Origin: Thiomicrorhabdus heinhorstiae
GTDB lineage: Bacteria > Pseudomonadota > Gammaproteobacteria > Thiomicrospirales > Thiomicrospiraceae
Assembly (NCBI RefSeq): GCF_013391765.2
Contig: NZ_JACBGI020000005.1
Span: forward strand, 1 to 64,000
Reading direction: 5' to 3'
Length of the DNA: 64,000 nt
Below are positions 1 through 7,088 of the stretch, piece by piece; positions within the stretch are counted from its first letter, which is position 1, and each line of letters starts with the position of its first letter. The position numbers and the translations under genes are program-made. Below the pieces are notes generated by a model. It had not been told where the DNA came from, ran no database searches, and saw only the letters and a list, made by a program, of their open reading frames with translations.

Positions 1-1
1 A

Positions 2-120
2 TTGCTTGGTGAACATAGCAAGATGGAACCACCTGATCCCTTCCCGAACTCAGAAGTGAAACGTCTTAGCGCCGATGGTAGTGTGGGAGGTCCCATGTGA
101 GAGTAGGTCATCGCCAAGCT
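2..120 (+). rRNA. rrf: 5S ribosomal RNA
   Basis: This is an essentially complete 5S rRNA. The 5' stem TGCTTGGTGA pairs with the 3' end ATCGCCAAGC. The conserved internal stretches CCCGAACTCAGAAGTGAAAC and GCGCCGATGGTAGTGTGG are all present. It is presumably the last gene of an rrn operon whose 16S and 23S genes lie to the left of the window. The exact ends may shift by one or two bases. Confidence 0.97.
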
Positions 121-128
121 TATATCCT

Positions 129-169
129 AAAAAACCGCTATCCCTTAATTGGAATAGCGGTTTTTTTTT
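129..169 (+). terminator. rrn operon terminator
   Basis: An AAAACCGCTAT arm pairs with ATAGCGGTTTT around a short loop and is followed by a run of nine T. It lies directly behind the 5S gene, so it is a classical intrinsic terminator of the rrn operon. Confidence 0.93.
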
Positions 170-203
170 GCATTCGAAAAATGATTTACGTGAGGCCGTT
201 CCT

Positions 204-289
204 GCACATCCATGTGCCCTCGCCATTTGCACTCCTGTTCTTCAAGTAGGGCGAGACGCGTTAAGAAATTCATCCTAACGGATGAATTT
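204..289. repeat. Structured spacer with nested inverted repeats
   Basis: Three inverted repeats follow one another. GCACAT-CC-ATGTGC lies at 204-217. CTCGCC at 219-224 pairs with GGCGAG at 250-255. AAATTCATCC-TAAC-GGATGAATTT lies at 266-289. No reading frame with coding character runs through it. It could be a dispersed REP-like element or a structured RNA; from one copy I cannot decide. Confidence 0.4.
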
Positions 290-317
290 TAGCAAGCGAG
301 CGACCAGGCCTCTGTGC

Positions 318-416
318 TGGGTCATCGGCAAGCTTTTACACCTATAAGAGCGCTACCATCCGATCAGGTGTATATCCTAAAAACTTCTTACCCTGACTAA
401 GGGGCGGTAGTTTTTG
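318..416 (+). pseudogene. Probable decayed 5S 3' end plus terminator copy
   Basis: GGTCATCGGCAAGCTT at 320-335 differs by one base from the 3' end of the intact 5S gene. Further on, TATATCCTAAAAA at 371-383 repeats the sequence immediately after the 5S gene, and a degenerate AAAACT...AGTTTTT hairpin follows. The order matches the real 5S tail and terminator. The likeliest explanation is a mutated remnant of a second 5S copy. Confidence 0.4.
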
Positions 417-469
417 TCTGGATTTTTCTTTGAATAAAAAAGATATTTGCAGACTTAGTTTAGTTTATT

Positions 470-498
470 TTGCTTTCTGCTTATATTCGGGCTATTCT
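470..498 (+). promoter_or_regulatory. Candidate sigma70 promoter of birA-coaX
   Basis: TTGCTT at 470-475 and TATTCT at 493-498 are separated by 17 bases in an AT-rich stretch just ahead of birA. The match is only moderate. Confidence 0.35.
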
Positions 499-513
499 TT
501 AATCTTTTAATTT

Positions 514-1323
514 ATGCTTAATTTAGAACGATTAGAAATTCTCTTAAACGCACGTCTTCCCAGTGTCTCCTCCTATTTGTTTGAGGAGATCGATTCAACA
601 AATGCATTCTTAAAAACCGTCGCGAAACAAAATTTAGTTGAATCTGTATGCGTCGCAAATTTTCAGGCAGCGGGGTATGGTCAGCGTGGTCGAAATTGGT
701 TGTCAAACGGGGATTCATGGACTTTTAGCCTGTTGGTTAAGGTTGGCAGGCCTGTTCATAAATTAGCCGGTATTGCGCAGTATATAGCGCTTGAGACAGC
801 TTTGTTTTTAGAGACTGAGATAAGTGGTAAGTTGTTTTTAAAGTGGCCTAATGATCTGTTTTGTTCGGAAGGAAAAGTCGGTGGTATTTTGACCGAAGTC
901 GTTTCTTACTCGGAGGGGAATTGTTGGCTGGTTATTGGTATCGGATTAAATTTTTCAGAGCAAAATTTATCTCTTAAAACCACTGTGGATGCAGGTGACA
1001 GTTCTGCCTTGTCTTATCCTGTCGGTTTTTTGATTTTGAAAAATGATCTTGAAGACGAAGTTGTGCTAGCAGGTCTTCTGCAACACCTTTCTGCATGCGT
1101 AGGTGGTTATGCAGACGAAAACTCTTCCTGGATTAGGCGTTTTAAAAAATTGGATTATTTCTCCGTTGATCAGAAGGTTATTGTGTATGATAGCGGACAG
1201 TCGAAAATAGGCCTGTATAAAGGATTAGCTGACAATGGAGAAGTGTTGGTAGAGATTGACGGCGAGATAATGAATTATCAGAGCGGTATGACATCAATCC
1301 GGGCTATAGAAAAAGAATTATGA
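514..1323 (+). CDS. birA: Biotin--[acetyl-CoA-carboxylase] ligase, monofunctional
   Basis: The 269-residue protein attaches biotin to the carrier domain of acetyl-CoA carboxylase through biotinyl-5'-AMP. The catalytic signature KWPNDL is at residues 110-115, with the following GKVGGIL. The N-terminal winged-helix repressor domain of E. coli BirA is absent, so it should not act as a transcriptional repressor. The adenylate-binding loop reads GYGQRGR (residues 54-60) instead of the E. coli form GRGRRGR, so two of its arginines are replaced. No good Shine-Dalgarno precedes the ATG. The stop overlaps the start of coaX (ATGA), so the two are translationally coupled. Confidence 0.9.
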   Translation: MLNLERLEILLNARLPSVSSYLFEEIDSTNAFLKTVAKQNLVESVCVANFQAAGYGQRGRNWLSNGDSWTFSLLVKVGRPVHKLAGIAQYIALETALFLETEISGKLFLKWPNDLFCSEGKVGGILTEVVSYSEGNCWLVIGIGLNFSEQNLSLKTTVDAGDSSALSYPVGFLILKNDLEDEVVLAGLLQHLSACVGGYADENSSWIRRFKKLDYFSVDQKVIVYDSGQSKIGLYKGLADNGEVLVEIDGEIMNYQSGMTSIRAIEKEL

Positions 1324-2087
1324 ATAAATTATTTTTAGATTTAGGCAACTCAAGAATTAAATGGGCGTCGGTTTACGACGATGAATATGAGTACGGTGGT
1401 GCGGAATCGATAGAAAACTTCTTCGGTGATGGCAATGAGCGAATTCTTGAAGAAATCGGTGAACCAGATGAGGTTTATTTCACTTCTGTTGCCGGTGAAG
1501 AAGTTATTGATAACTTAAAGACTTTCGTTCAAAAAAATTGGCGATTGATTCCAATCCAAATGAGTGCGCAAAAAGATTGCTGCGGTCTGGTTTCCGGTTA
1601 TACAAAACCGTCGGCTTTAGGTGATGACCGCTGGATGGCAATGCAGGGCGCTCTTGGTTATTATTCTGATCCCTGTATTGTTATTGATGCCGGTACTGCC
1701 TTGACTATCGATGCGATTCTGGATGGTCGCCATCTGGGTGGCTTTATCGTTCCTGGTTTGAAAAGCCTGCGTTCCGCTTTGGCAACTGACACGGCCGATT
1801 TGCAAATGATCGACTCTTTTGAATATTCAGAAGAAGGTGATGAAAATGAAACCTTGTTGGCCAAAGACACAAATTCGGCCATTCTTGGCGGAACTTTGTA
1901 CATGACTGCCTCCTTTATAAATCAGGTGATTCACGATTTGAATGAGCAGGTCGGAACAAGTTTTAAAGTTGTGCTTACCGGCGGCGATTCAAGTCGTTTG
2001 AAATCGTTGATTGATTGCGATGTAAACTGGGTGCCTGACCTTGTCCTACAGGGAATGGTCAATATTGAAGAATGCATAAAAAATTGA
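1320..2087 (+). CDS. coaX: Type III pantothenate kinase
   Basis: The protein phosphorylates pantothenate, the first step of coenzyme A synthesis. It has 255 residues, typical of the CoaX family. The N-terminal phosphate loop reads DLGNSRIKWA, followed by the conserved GDDRWMA segment near residue 100 and the IDAGTALTID motif of the ASKHA fold. It overlaps birA by four bases. The same pairing of a biotin ligase with a pantothenate kinase occurs in many gammaproteobacteria, although the kinase there is often the unrelated CoaA. CoaX enzymes use monovalent cations and are not inhibited by CoA (family knowledge). Confidence 0.93.
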   Translation: MNKLFLDLGNSRIKWASVYDDEYEYGGAESIENFFGDGNERILEEIGEPDEVYFTSVAGEEVIDNLKTFVQKNWRLIPIQMSAQKDCCGLVSGYTKPSALGDDRWMAMQGALGYYSDPCIVIDAGTALTIDAILDGRHLGGFIVPGLKSLRSALATDTADLQMIDSFEYSEEGDENETLLAKDTNSAILGGTLYMTASFINQVIHDLNEQVGTSFKVVLTGGDSSRLKSLIDCDVNWVPDLVLQGMVNIEECIKN

Positions 2088-2097
2088 TGAAAATTTG

Positions 2098-2125
2098 TTG
2101 ACAGAGCAAGCTGTTTGCTTATAAT
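2098..2125 (+). promoter_or_regulatory. Consensus sigma70 promoter of tRNA-Thr
   Basis: A perfect TTGACA at 2098-2103 and a perfect TATAAT at 2120-2125 are separated by 16 bases. Transcription would begin a few bases ahead of the tRNA at 2137. The -35 lies just behind the coaX stop codon. Confidence 0.9.
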
Positions 2126-2136
2126 ACGCCCATCTC

Positions 2137-2212
2137 GCCGACATAGCACAATTGGTAGTGCAACTGATTTGTAATCAGTAGGTTGGGGGTTCAAGTCCCT
2201 CTGTCGGCACCA
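2137..2212 (+). tRNA. thrU: tRNA-Thr (anticodon TGT)
   Basis: A 76-base cloverleaf with encoded CCA. The acceptor arm GCCGACA pairs with TGTCGGC. The anticodon stem ACTGA/TCAGT encloses the loop TTTGTAA, which gives anticodon TGT and reads ACA. The T-loop is TTCAAGT. It resembles E. coli thrU, which also follows birA and the pantothenate kinase gene. The tRNA-Tyr, tRNA-Gly, second tRNA-Thr and tuf genes that follow in E. coli are absent here. Confidence 0.96.
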
Positions 2213-2219
2213 TTATTCT

Positions 2220-2254
2220 AAAGCCCGTAAAATCTCGGTTTTACGGGCTTTTTT
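2220..2254 (+). terminator. tRNA-Thr terminator
   Basis: AAAGCCCGTAAAA pairs with TTTTACGGGCTT and is followed by six T. It ends the short tRNA transcript before the fabA promoter. Confidence 0.92.
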
Positions 2255-2278
2255 GTATTCCGGAAACCGGGCGACGAA

Positions 2279-2308
2279 TTGTACTGTCTTTGCGCAAACT
2301 GTTATAAT
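2279..2308 (+). promoter_or_regulatory. fabAB promoter with internal palindrome
   Basis: TTGTAC at 2279-2284 and a perfect TATAAT at 2303-2308 are 18 bases apart. The palindrome TTTGCGCAAA (2289-2298) sits in the spacer, where a bound protein would block RNA polymerase. It does not match the E. coli FabR or FadR sites as I know them. Confidence 0.6.
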
Positions 2309-2342
2309 GCCTAATATTTTTTATTCAAAACTGGAAACGTGA

Positions 2343-2858
2343 ATGGAACAACAGTCTAGTTATACAAAAGAAGAACTTTTAGCTTGCGGACGTGGCGAGC
2401 TGTTTGGGCCAGGCAACGCTCAACTTCCACTTCCTCCTATGTTGATGTTTGATCGCATCACGAATATTTCCGAGGTAGGTGGTGCTTACGGAAAGGGCGA
2501 AATCAGAGCTGAATTGGATATAACTGAAGACTTGTGGTTTTTTGAATGTCACTTTAACCAAGATCCGGTTATGCCGGGTTGCTTAGGTTTGGATGCGATG
2601 TGGCAGCTGATCGGTTTCTATCTTGGTTGGACCGGTGGTCCAGGGCGTGGACGCGCTTTGGGTTCAGGAGAGGTTAAATTTTACGGTCAGGTATTGCCGA
2701 CTGCCAAAACAGTCGAATACGTGATCGATATCAAGCGCGTGATTAAGCGTAAGCTTTATATGGGACTTGCAGATGCCAGATTATTTGTCGACGGACGCGA
2801 AATTTACAGCGCGGCGGATCTGAAAGTCGGATTATTTACAAATACGGATAGTTTTTAA
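2343..2858 (+). CDS. fabA: 3-hydroxydecanoyl-ACP dehydratase/isomerase
   Basis: This 171-residue enzyme dehydrates 3-hydroxydecanoyl-ACP and isomerises trans-2- to cis-3-decenoyl-ACP, the branch point of anaerobic unsaturated fatty acid synthesis. The catalytic His70 (FECHF) and Asp84 (GLDAMWQL) fall at exactly the E. coli positions, and DPVMPGCLG lies between them. The length is that of the family. It is followed after three bases by fabB, the partner enzyme, so the two form an operon behind the TATAAT promoter at 2303. Confidence 0.97.
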   Translation: MEQQSSYTKEELLACGRGELFGPGNAQLPLPPMLMFDRITNISEVGGAYGKGEIRAELDITEDLWFFECHFNQDPVMPGCLGLDAMWQLIGFYLGWTGGPGRGRALGSGEVKFYGQVLPTAKTVEYVIDIKRVIKRKLYMGLADARLFVDGREIYSAADLKVGLFTNTDSF

Positions 2859-2861
2859 GTT

Positions 2862-4082
2862 ATGAAAAGAGTCGTTATTACGGGTATTGGGATTGTTTCC
2901 AGTCTTGGGAATAATAAAGAAGAAGTTACTGATTCTTTACGTAACGGACGTTCAGGTATCGTATTTGCTCCGGAATATGCTGAAAACGGCATGCGTTCTC
3001 AGGTGCATGGAGCGATCAAAAATTTGGATTTTGCCGATCATATCGATCGCAAGCAGTTACGTTTTATGGGTGATGCGGCTGCTTACAGCTATATTGCCAT
3101 GCAACAAGCGGTTGAAGATTCAGGCCTGGCTCCGGAACAAGTCTCTAATCCGAGAACCGGTTTGATTGCCGGTTCCGGCGGTGGGTCGAACTCCAACTCT
3201 ACAGAAGCTGTTGCGATCGCCCGTGAAAAAGGTGTGCGTCGAGTCGGTCCTTATATGGTAACCCGGACTATGGGGTCGACCGTATCAGCCTGTTTGGCGA
3301 CTCCTTTCAAGATTAAAGGGATCAACTACTCAATCAGTTCTGCCTGTTCGACTTCTGCGCACTGTATCGGTACGGCCGTTGAGCAGATTCAGCTTGGCAA
3401 GCAGGATGTTGTTTTTGCCGGTGGCGGTGAAGAGTTGCACTGGACCATGTCGGTCCTGTTCGATGCGATGGGCGCTCTGTCTACCAAATACAATGAAACT
3501 CCTGACAAGGCTTCGCGCGCTTACGATGCGGATCGTGACGGTTTCGTTATTGCCGGCGGCGGTGGAATGGTCGTTGTTGAAGAGCTCGAACACGCTTTGG
3601 CTCGCGGCGCAAAAATCTATGCGGAAATTACCGGTTACGGTGCCAACTCAGACGGCTACGATATGGTAGCTCCTTCCGGTGAAGGTGCTGTCCGTTGCAT
3701 GCAGATGGCGTTAAACGGTGTTGATGGAGCAATCGATTACATTAATCCGCATGGCACTTCCACACCGGTTGGTGATACCAAGGAAGCGGCAGCTATCCGA
3801 GAAGTGTTTGGTGGTAATGTACCGAAAATCAGTTCAACCAAATCGATGTCCGGCCACTCTTTGGGTGCGGCTGGTGTTCACGAGTTTATCTATAGCCTGT
3901 GCATGCTGGAGAATGACTTTATCGCTCCGTCGATCAACATCGAAACTCTGGATCCTGAATGTGAAGGCATGCCGATCGTTACCCAATTGGTTGAGAACGC
4001 CGGTTTGAATCGCATCATGAGTAACAGCTTCGGTTTCGGTGGAACCAATGCTTCACTGGTTTTCGAGCGTTATAATGGCTGA
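2862..4082 (+). CDS. fabB: 3-oxoacyl-ACP synthase I
   Basis: A 406-residue ketoacyl-ACP synthase that elongates the cis-3-decenoyl-ACP made by FabA. The thiolase-fold Cys-His-His triad is visible: the nucleophile is Cys162 in SSACSTSAH, the first His is in [11 protein letters not shown], and the second is in [10 protein letters not shown]. The C-terminal [14 protein letters not shown] is typical. It starts three bases after fabA stops. Terminator structures follow. Confidence 0.96.
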   Translation: MKRVVITGIGIVSSLGNNKEEVTDSLRNGRSGIVFAPEYAENGMRSQVHGAIKNLDFADHIDRKQLRFMGDAAAYSYIAMQQAVEDSGLAPEQVSNPRTGLIAGSGGGSNSNSTEAVAIAREKGVRRVGPYMVTRTMGSTVSACLATPFKIKGINYSISSACSTSAHCIGTAVEQIQLGKQDVVFAGGGEELHWTMSVLFDAMGALSTKYNETPDKASRAYDADRDGFVIAGGGGMVVVEELEHALARGAKIYAEITGYGANSDGYDMVAPSGEGAVRCMQMALNGVDGAIDYINPHGTSTPVGDTKEAAAIREVFGGNVPKISSTKSMSGHSLGAAGVHEFIYSLCMLENDFIAPSINIETLDPECEGMPIVTQLVENAGLNRIMSNSFGFGGTNASLVFERYNG

Positions 4083-4090
4083 TACTTGTT

Positions 4091-4115
4091 TATAGACAGG
4101 AGGTCTCCGTCTATA
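4091..4115 (+). other. Hairpin in fabB 3' region
   Basis: TATAGAC pairs with GTCTATA and, inside it, GGAG pairs with CTCC around a two-base apex, with one bulged A. No T-run follows, so it may be an mRNA-end stabiliser rather than the terminator, which comes 20 bases later. Confidence 0.5.
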
Positions 4116-4130
4116 TACTCGAATGAGAAT

Positions 4131-4159
4131 AAAAAAACCGAGCATAAGCTCGGTTTTTT
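4131..4159. terminator. Bidirectional terminator between fabB and the transglycosylase gene
   Basis: AAAACCGAGC pairs with GCTCGGTTTT around ATAA. It is flanked by an A-run on the left and a T-run on the right, so it can end both the rightward fabAB transcript and the leftward ftsY-operon transcript. Confidence 0.92.
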
Positions 4160-4190
4160 GTTTTAGGAATCTTGGAAAATGTCGGGGCTC

Positions 4191-4787
4191 TTAGCGACAA
4201 TTAGCCGATTGTTTTTTGTACAGGTTGGCGCGGGTCGAAACCTTGCTGGCGACCTTTTTCAACCAGGCTTTGCCGTTGTAAGTTTTACGCTTATAACCGC
4301 CGTGCCCTTCATGGTAGGCGAGATATAAGTTGTATGCGTCGGTTTTAGCGATTCCCAGCAGTTGATGAGAGCGGTTGTTATACCAACCGATGAAATCCAG
4401 AGCGTCGTCGATATCGTCGCGATCTGCTCCCCAGCGGCCGGTAGCTTTTTGGTAATCGTACCAGGCTTCATCCTGGGCTTGGGCATAACCATAAGCACTG
4501 GAAGGCCGTGGCAGCGGAATAAAACCCAGAAAATAGGGGCGATCAGGCTGGGCATCCGGCTGAAAACGGGATTCTTGATGCACGAAGGCCATCAAAACAT
4601 ACGGTGGAATTCCCCAGCGATCATATGAATCTTCGGCAGCATCGTACCAATCATCGTCGAAGTAGTAGATCGAACAGAGATTGTCGTGAGTGCTTTTCGG
4701 CGGTGGTCCGCTGCTACAGCCGGCAAGAAGCATCGAGAGAGCGGTAATCAAGTGCAAACTCAACCAGAGTCGAAATGACGGTTTCAT
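4191..4787 (-). CDS. SLT-domain lytic transglycosylase lipoprotein
   Basis: A 198-residue predicted outer-membrane lipoprotein. The signal peptide ends in the lipobox LLAGC (Cys24). A compact SLT/goose-lysozyme-like fold follows: the catalytic Glu is probably Glu72 in VHQESRF, followed by SAYGYAQA (97-104) and YHEGHGGY (158-165), as in lytic transglycosylases that cleave peptidoglycan glycan strands. It is the last gene of the leftward ftsY operon, four bases after the DUF2914 gene, and ends at the shared terminator at 4131-4159. I cannot name a specific E. coli orthologue. Confidence 0.8.
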   Translation of the reverse strand: MKPSFRLWLSLHLITALSMLLAGCSSGPPPKSTHDNLCSIYYFDDDWYDAAEDSYDRWGIPPYVLMAFVHQESRFQPDAQPDRPYFLGFIPLPRPSSAYGYAQAQDEAWYDYQKATGRWGADRDDIDDALDFIGWYNNRSHQLLGIAKTDAYNLYLAYHEGHGGYKRKTYNGKAWLKKVASKVSTRANLYKKQSANCR

Positions 4788-4791
4788 TTTA

Positions 4792-5760
4792 TTATTGGGC
4801 TCCGTAAGTAAACGCTTTTCGGTAAACGACCTGGCGTTTCTCGTTCAACACTTCCACATACCACTGTCCTTGCCAGGCACTGGTGAAGTTTTTACTTGAC
4901 CAGGTTCTGAATCCGCCGGGTTGGATGTTAAGTGCGATTGTCGCCATGATTCTGTCTTGATAACGCCAACGGTGATAGATGGTTTGCGGTCGATCTACCT
5001 TGAGGTTGGTGAAAAACTTAAGAGAACGTACATATTTAGGGACCTGATTGTCAAAATGCTCGGTCGGCTCGTGGCCACGAATGTCAGTGGTTAAGACGGC
5101 TGCTTTGACTTTGATCGGACTGGCAACGATTGGCGGTAAATCGGTCTTGCCGGCCTGAGTTTCGGCAAATTCCTGACGGTTAAGCTCCGCATCTTTTCTG
5201 GCTTCGGAACTGAGTAAACTCAGGCTGCTTGCGGTTTTTTCCTCTTCGGACTCGCTCACCGGGCTTGGTGCAGGTTCAACGGTTTCACTGCTTTCCGGAG
5301 GCGTTGCCGGCTCTGTTTGCACCGGCAAGCTCTCTTCCAGCGGTGCAGGTGTTATAGATGAGGACTCTTGTGCTGATTGCGCTGGCTGATTAATGGAGGG
5401 CGGAGGGAGTTCCGTCAGGGCCTGAGTTTTGAGTTCGGCTGCGGATGATGCATTTTCTGGCACCTTGTCTTTGTTTACGTCTTTGATAATCAGCGCTGCG
5501 GTTAGAACCCCTGCAAGTAGAGTGATAGAGGTCCAAATTGCCCGGTATTTCCATGGGTTGTTACCTTGCTCCGATTGAACCGGCGTGGACATCTCATCTT
5601 GGGCCTGTTCCCAACCTTGCATAAAATAGCCGCGCATGACGTCGTCTCGGCGGACAGTGCCCGGCATGCTGGTCAGCTTTTTGCCTTCGGTGGCGGCGCG
5701 GTACCCTTTTTTAAAGGCGTAAAGATAATTGGCGTTTTGTGTGTCCGGTAATCTCATCAT
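4792..5760 (-). CDS. Membrane protein with N-terminal RMF-like region and C-terminal DUF2914
   Basis: A 322-residue protein of unknown function. Residues 15-56 (AFKKGYRAATEGK...VMRGYFMQGWEQA) resemble ribosome modulation factor: a Gly-Tyr pair, an Ala/Gly-Gly turn, a central Arg and a terminal GW-x-x-A. A single membrane helix lies near residues 74-92, followed by a long Pro/Glu/Ser-rich linker. The C-terminal residues 248-320 match DUF2914 (HRW, WSSKNF, GQWYVEVL). The predicted topology puts the RMF-like part in the cytoplasm and DUF2914 in the periplasm. The start is eight bases behind ftsY, which implies co-transcription with the SRP receptor. The RMF resemblance is by eye only. Confidence 0.65.
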   Translation of the reverse strand: MMRLPDTQNANYLYAFKKGYRAATEGKKLTSMPGTVRRDDVMRGYFMQGWEQAQDEMSTPVQSEQGNNPWKYRAIWTSITLLAGVLTAALIIKDVNKDKVPENASSAAELKTQALTELPPPSINQPAQSAQESSSITPAPLEESLPVQTEPATPPESSETVEPAPSPVSESEEEKTASSLSLLSSEARKDAELNRQEFAETQAGKTDLPPIVASPIKVKAAVLTTDIRGHEPTEHFDNQVPKYVRSLKFFTNLKVDRPQTIYHRWRYQDRIMATIALNIQPGGFRTWSSKNFTSAWQGQWYVEVLNEKRQVVYRKAFTYGAQ

Positions 5761-5768
5761 GGCTGCCG

Positions 5769-6923
5769 CTATTCGGAATCGTTTTCGAATAATGCCTCAG
5801 TAAACTGTTTGCTGTCAAACGGTTTCAGGTCGTCAATCGATTCTCCGACACCGATGTAGCGGATCGGAATCTGGCACTGTTCCGCCAGCGCAAAAATGAT
5901 CCCGCCTTTTGCGGTTCCATCCAGTTTAGTCAGGGTGATACCGGAAACAGCGACCGCTTCATGGAACTGTTTGGTTTGGTTCAGAGCATTCTGTCCAGTG
6001 CCGGCATCGATGACCAGCATCACTTCATGCGGGGCCGTATCGTCAACCTTGCCGATCACGCGCTTCACCTTTTTCAGTTCTTCCATTAAGTTGGACTGAG
6101 TATGCAGGCGTCCTGCGGTATCGGCGATTAGAACATCGATGTTTCTGGCTTTGGCAGACTGTACCGCATCGAAAATAACCGCTGCGGAATCAGCACCGGT
6201 TTTTTGAGCGATTACCGGAACATTGTTACGTTCGCCCCAAGTTTGCAACTGCTCAACCGCTGCGGCGCGGAAGGTATCGCCGGCAGCCAGCATGACCGAT
6301 TTACCTTCCAGCTGGAATTTCTTAGCCAGCTTGCCGATGGTCGTGGTTTTGCCGACGCCGTTGATGCCGACCATTAGGATGACATAAGGTCCGCCGTTGC
6401 TTTGCAGGAATTCATCGATTTGCAAAGGGCGAGCCATCGGGTCGATCAATGCCTGTAGTTGTTGTTTGAGCGAGACGATCAGTGCGTCAGGATCTTTTAA
6501 TTCCTTACGCGAGACCTGGTCGGTCAGATTGCGGATGATCTTATCGGTCGCCTCTACGCCGACGTCGGCGCTTAACAGGATCATTTCCAGCTCTTCAAGC
6601 AGGTCGTCGTCAATCTCTTTGCGGCCCAGAACCAGGGTTGCCAGACTGTCGGTAAAGCTGCGGCGGGTTTTACTCAACCCCTGTTTTAAACGGGCAAAAA
6701 ATCCTTTCTTTTCCGGTTCGGCATCCACTGTCTCGGCGGGTAATTCAACGGATTGCTCAACCGGCTGTTCATACGGTTGTTCAAAGTTTTCAGCTGGTGT
6801 TTCCTGTGCAGGAGATGGTTGGGATTCTACCTCTTCGACGGTTTCAGCCAGTGTTTCTTCTACAGCCGTTTCCTGAGGCTGATCTTCTGGCGTGTTTTTT
6901 TTGCGGCGCAAAAAACTTAACAT
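5769..6923 (-). CDS. ftsY: Signal recognition particle receptor FtsY
   Basis: The 384-residue GTPase docks ribosome-SRP complexes at the membrane. A long acidic N-terminal A region (residues 10-72, with EQP-type repeats) precedes the helical N domain and the G domain. The P-loop GINGVGKTT is at 186-194, DTFRAAAVEQL at 216-226, DTAGR at 268-272 and TKLDGTAKGG at 332-341. It is the first gene of a leftward operon with the DUF2914 protein and a transglycosylase, and is divergent from the M16 peptidase pair. The usual gammaproteobacterial partners ftsE, ftsX and rpoH are not adjacent. Confidence 0.97.
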   Translation of the reverse strand: MLSFLRRKKNTPEDQPQETAVEETLAETVEEVESQPSPAQETPAENFEQPYEQPVEQSVELPAETVDAEPEKKGFFARLKQGLSKTRRSFTDSLATLVLGRKEIDDDLLEELEMILLSADVGVEATDKIIRNLTDQVSRKELKDPDALIVSLKQQLQALIDPMARPLQIDEFLQSNGGPYVILMVGINGVGKTTTIGKLAKKFQLEGKSVMLAAGDTFRAAAVEQLQTWGERNNVPVIAQKTGADSAAVIFDAVQSAKARNIDVLIADTAGRLHTQSNLMEELKKVKRVIGKVDDTAPHEVMLVIDAGTGQNALNQTKQFHEAVAVSGITLTKLDGTAKGGIIFALAEQCQIPIRYIGVGESIDDLKPFDSKQFTEALFENDSE

Positions 6924-7088
6924 TCACTGTGTCCTGTTCAAGATTTATTTAATACTTCAATTTCAATGATTTCGCTATTATAAAACAAATCCAGTACAGG
7001 ATGTTTGGTGGCTTGGCGCCCTTGTGCTCTGTAAAAGAACATTCAATAGCCTTGTTTAGAATATCCAATAAAGAAGAGTTACACAGTT

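Noticed and set aside
50-278. Two open frames, one on each strand, across the 5S gene and its terminator
   Set aside because: They overlap the 5S rRNA and the terminator hairpin and have no ribosome site or coding character.
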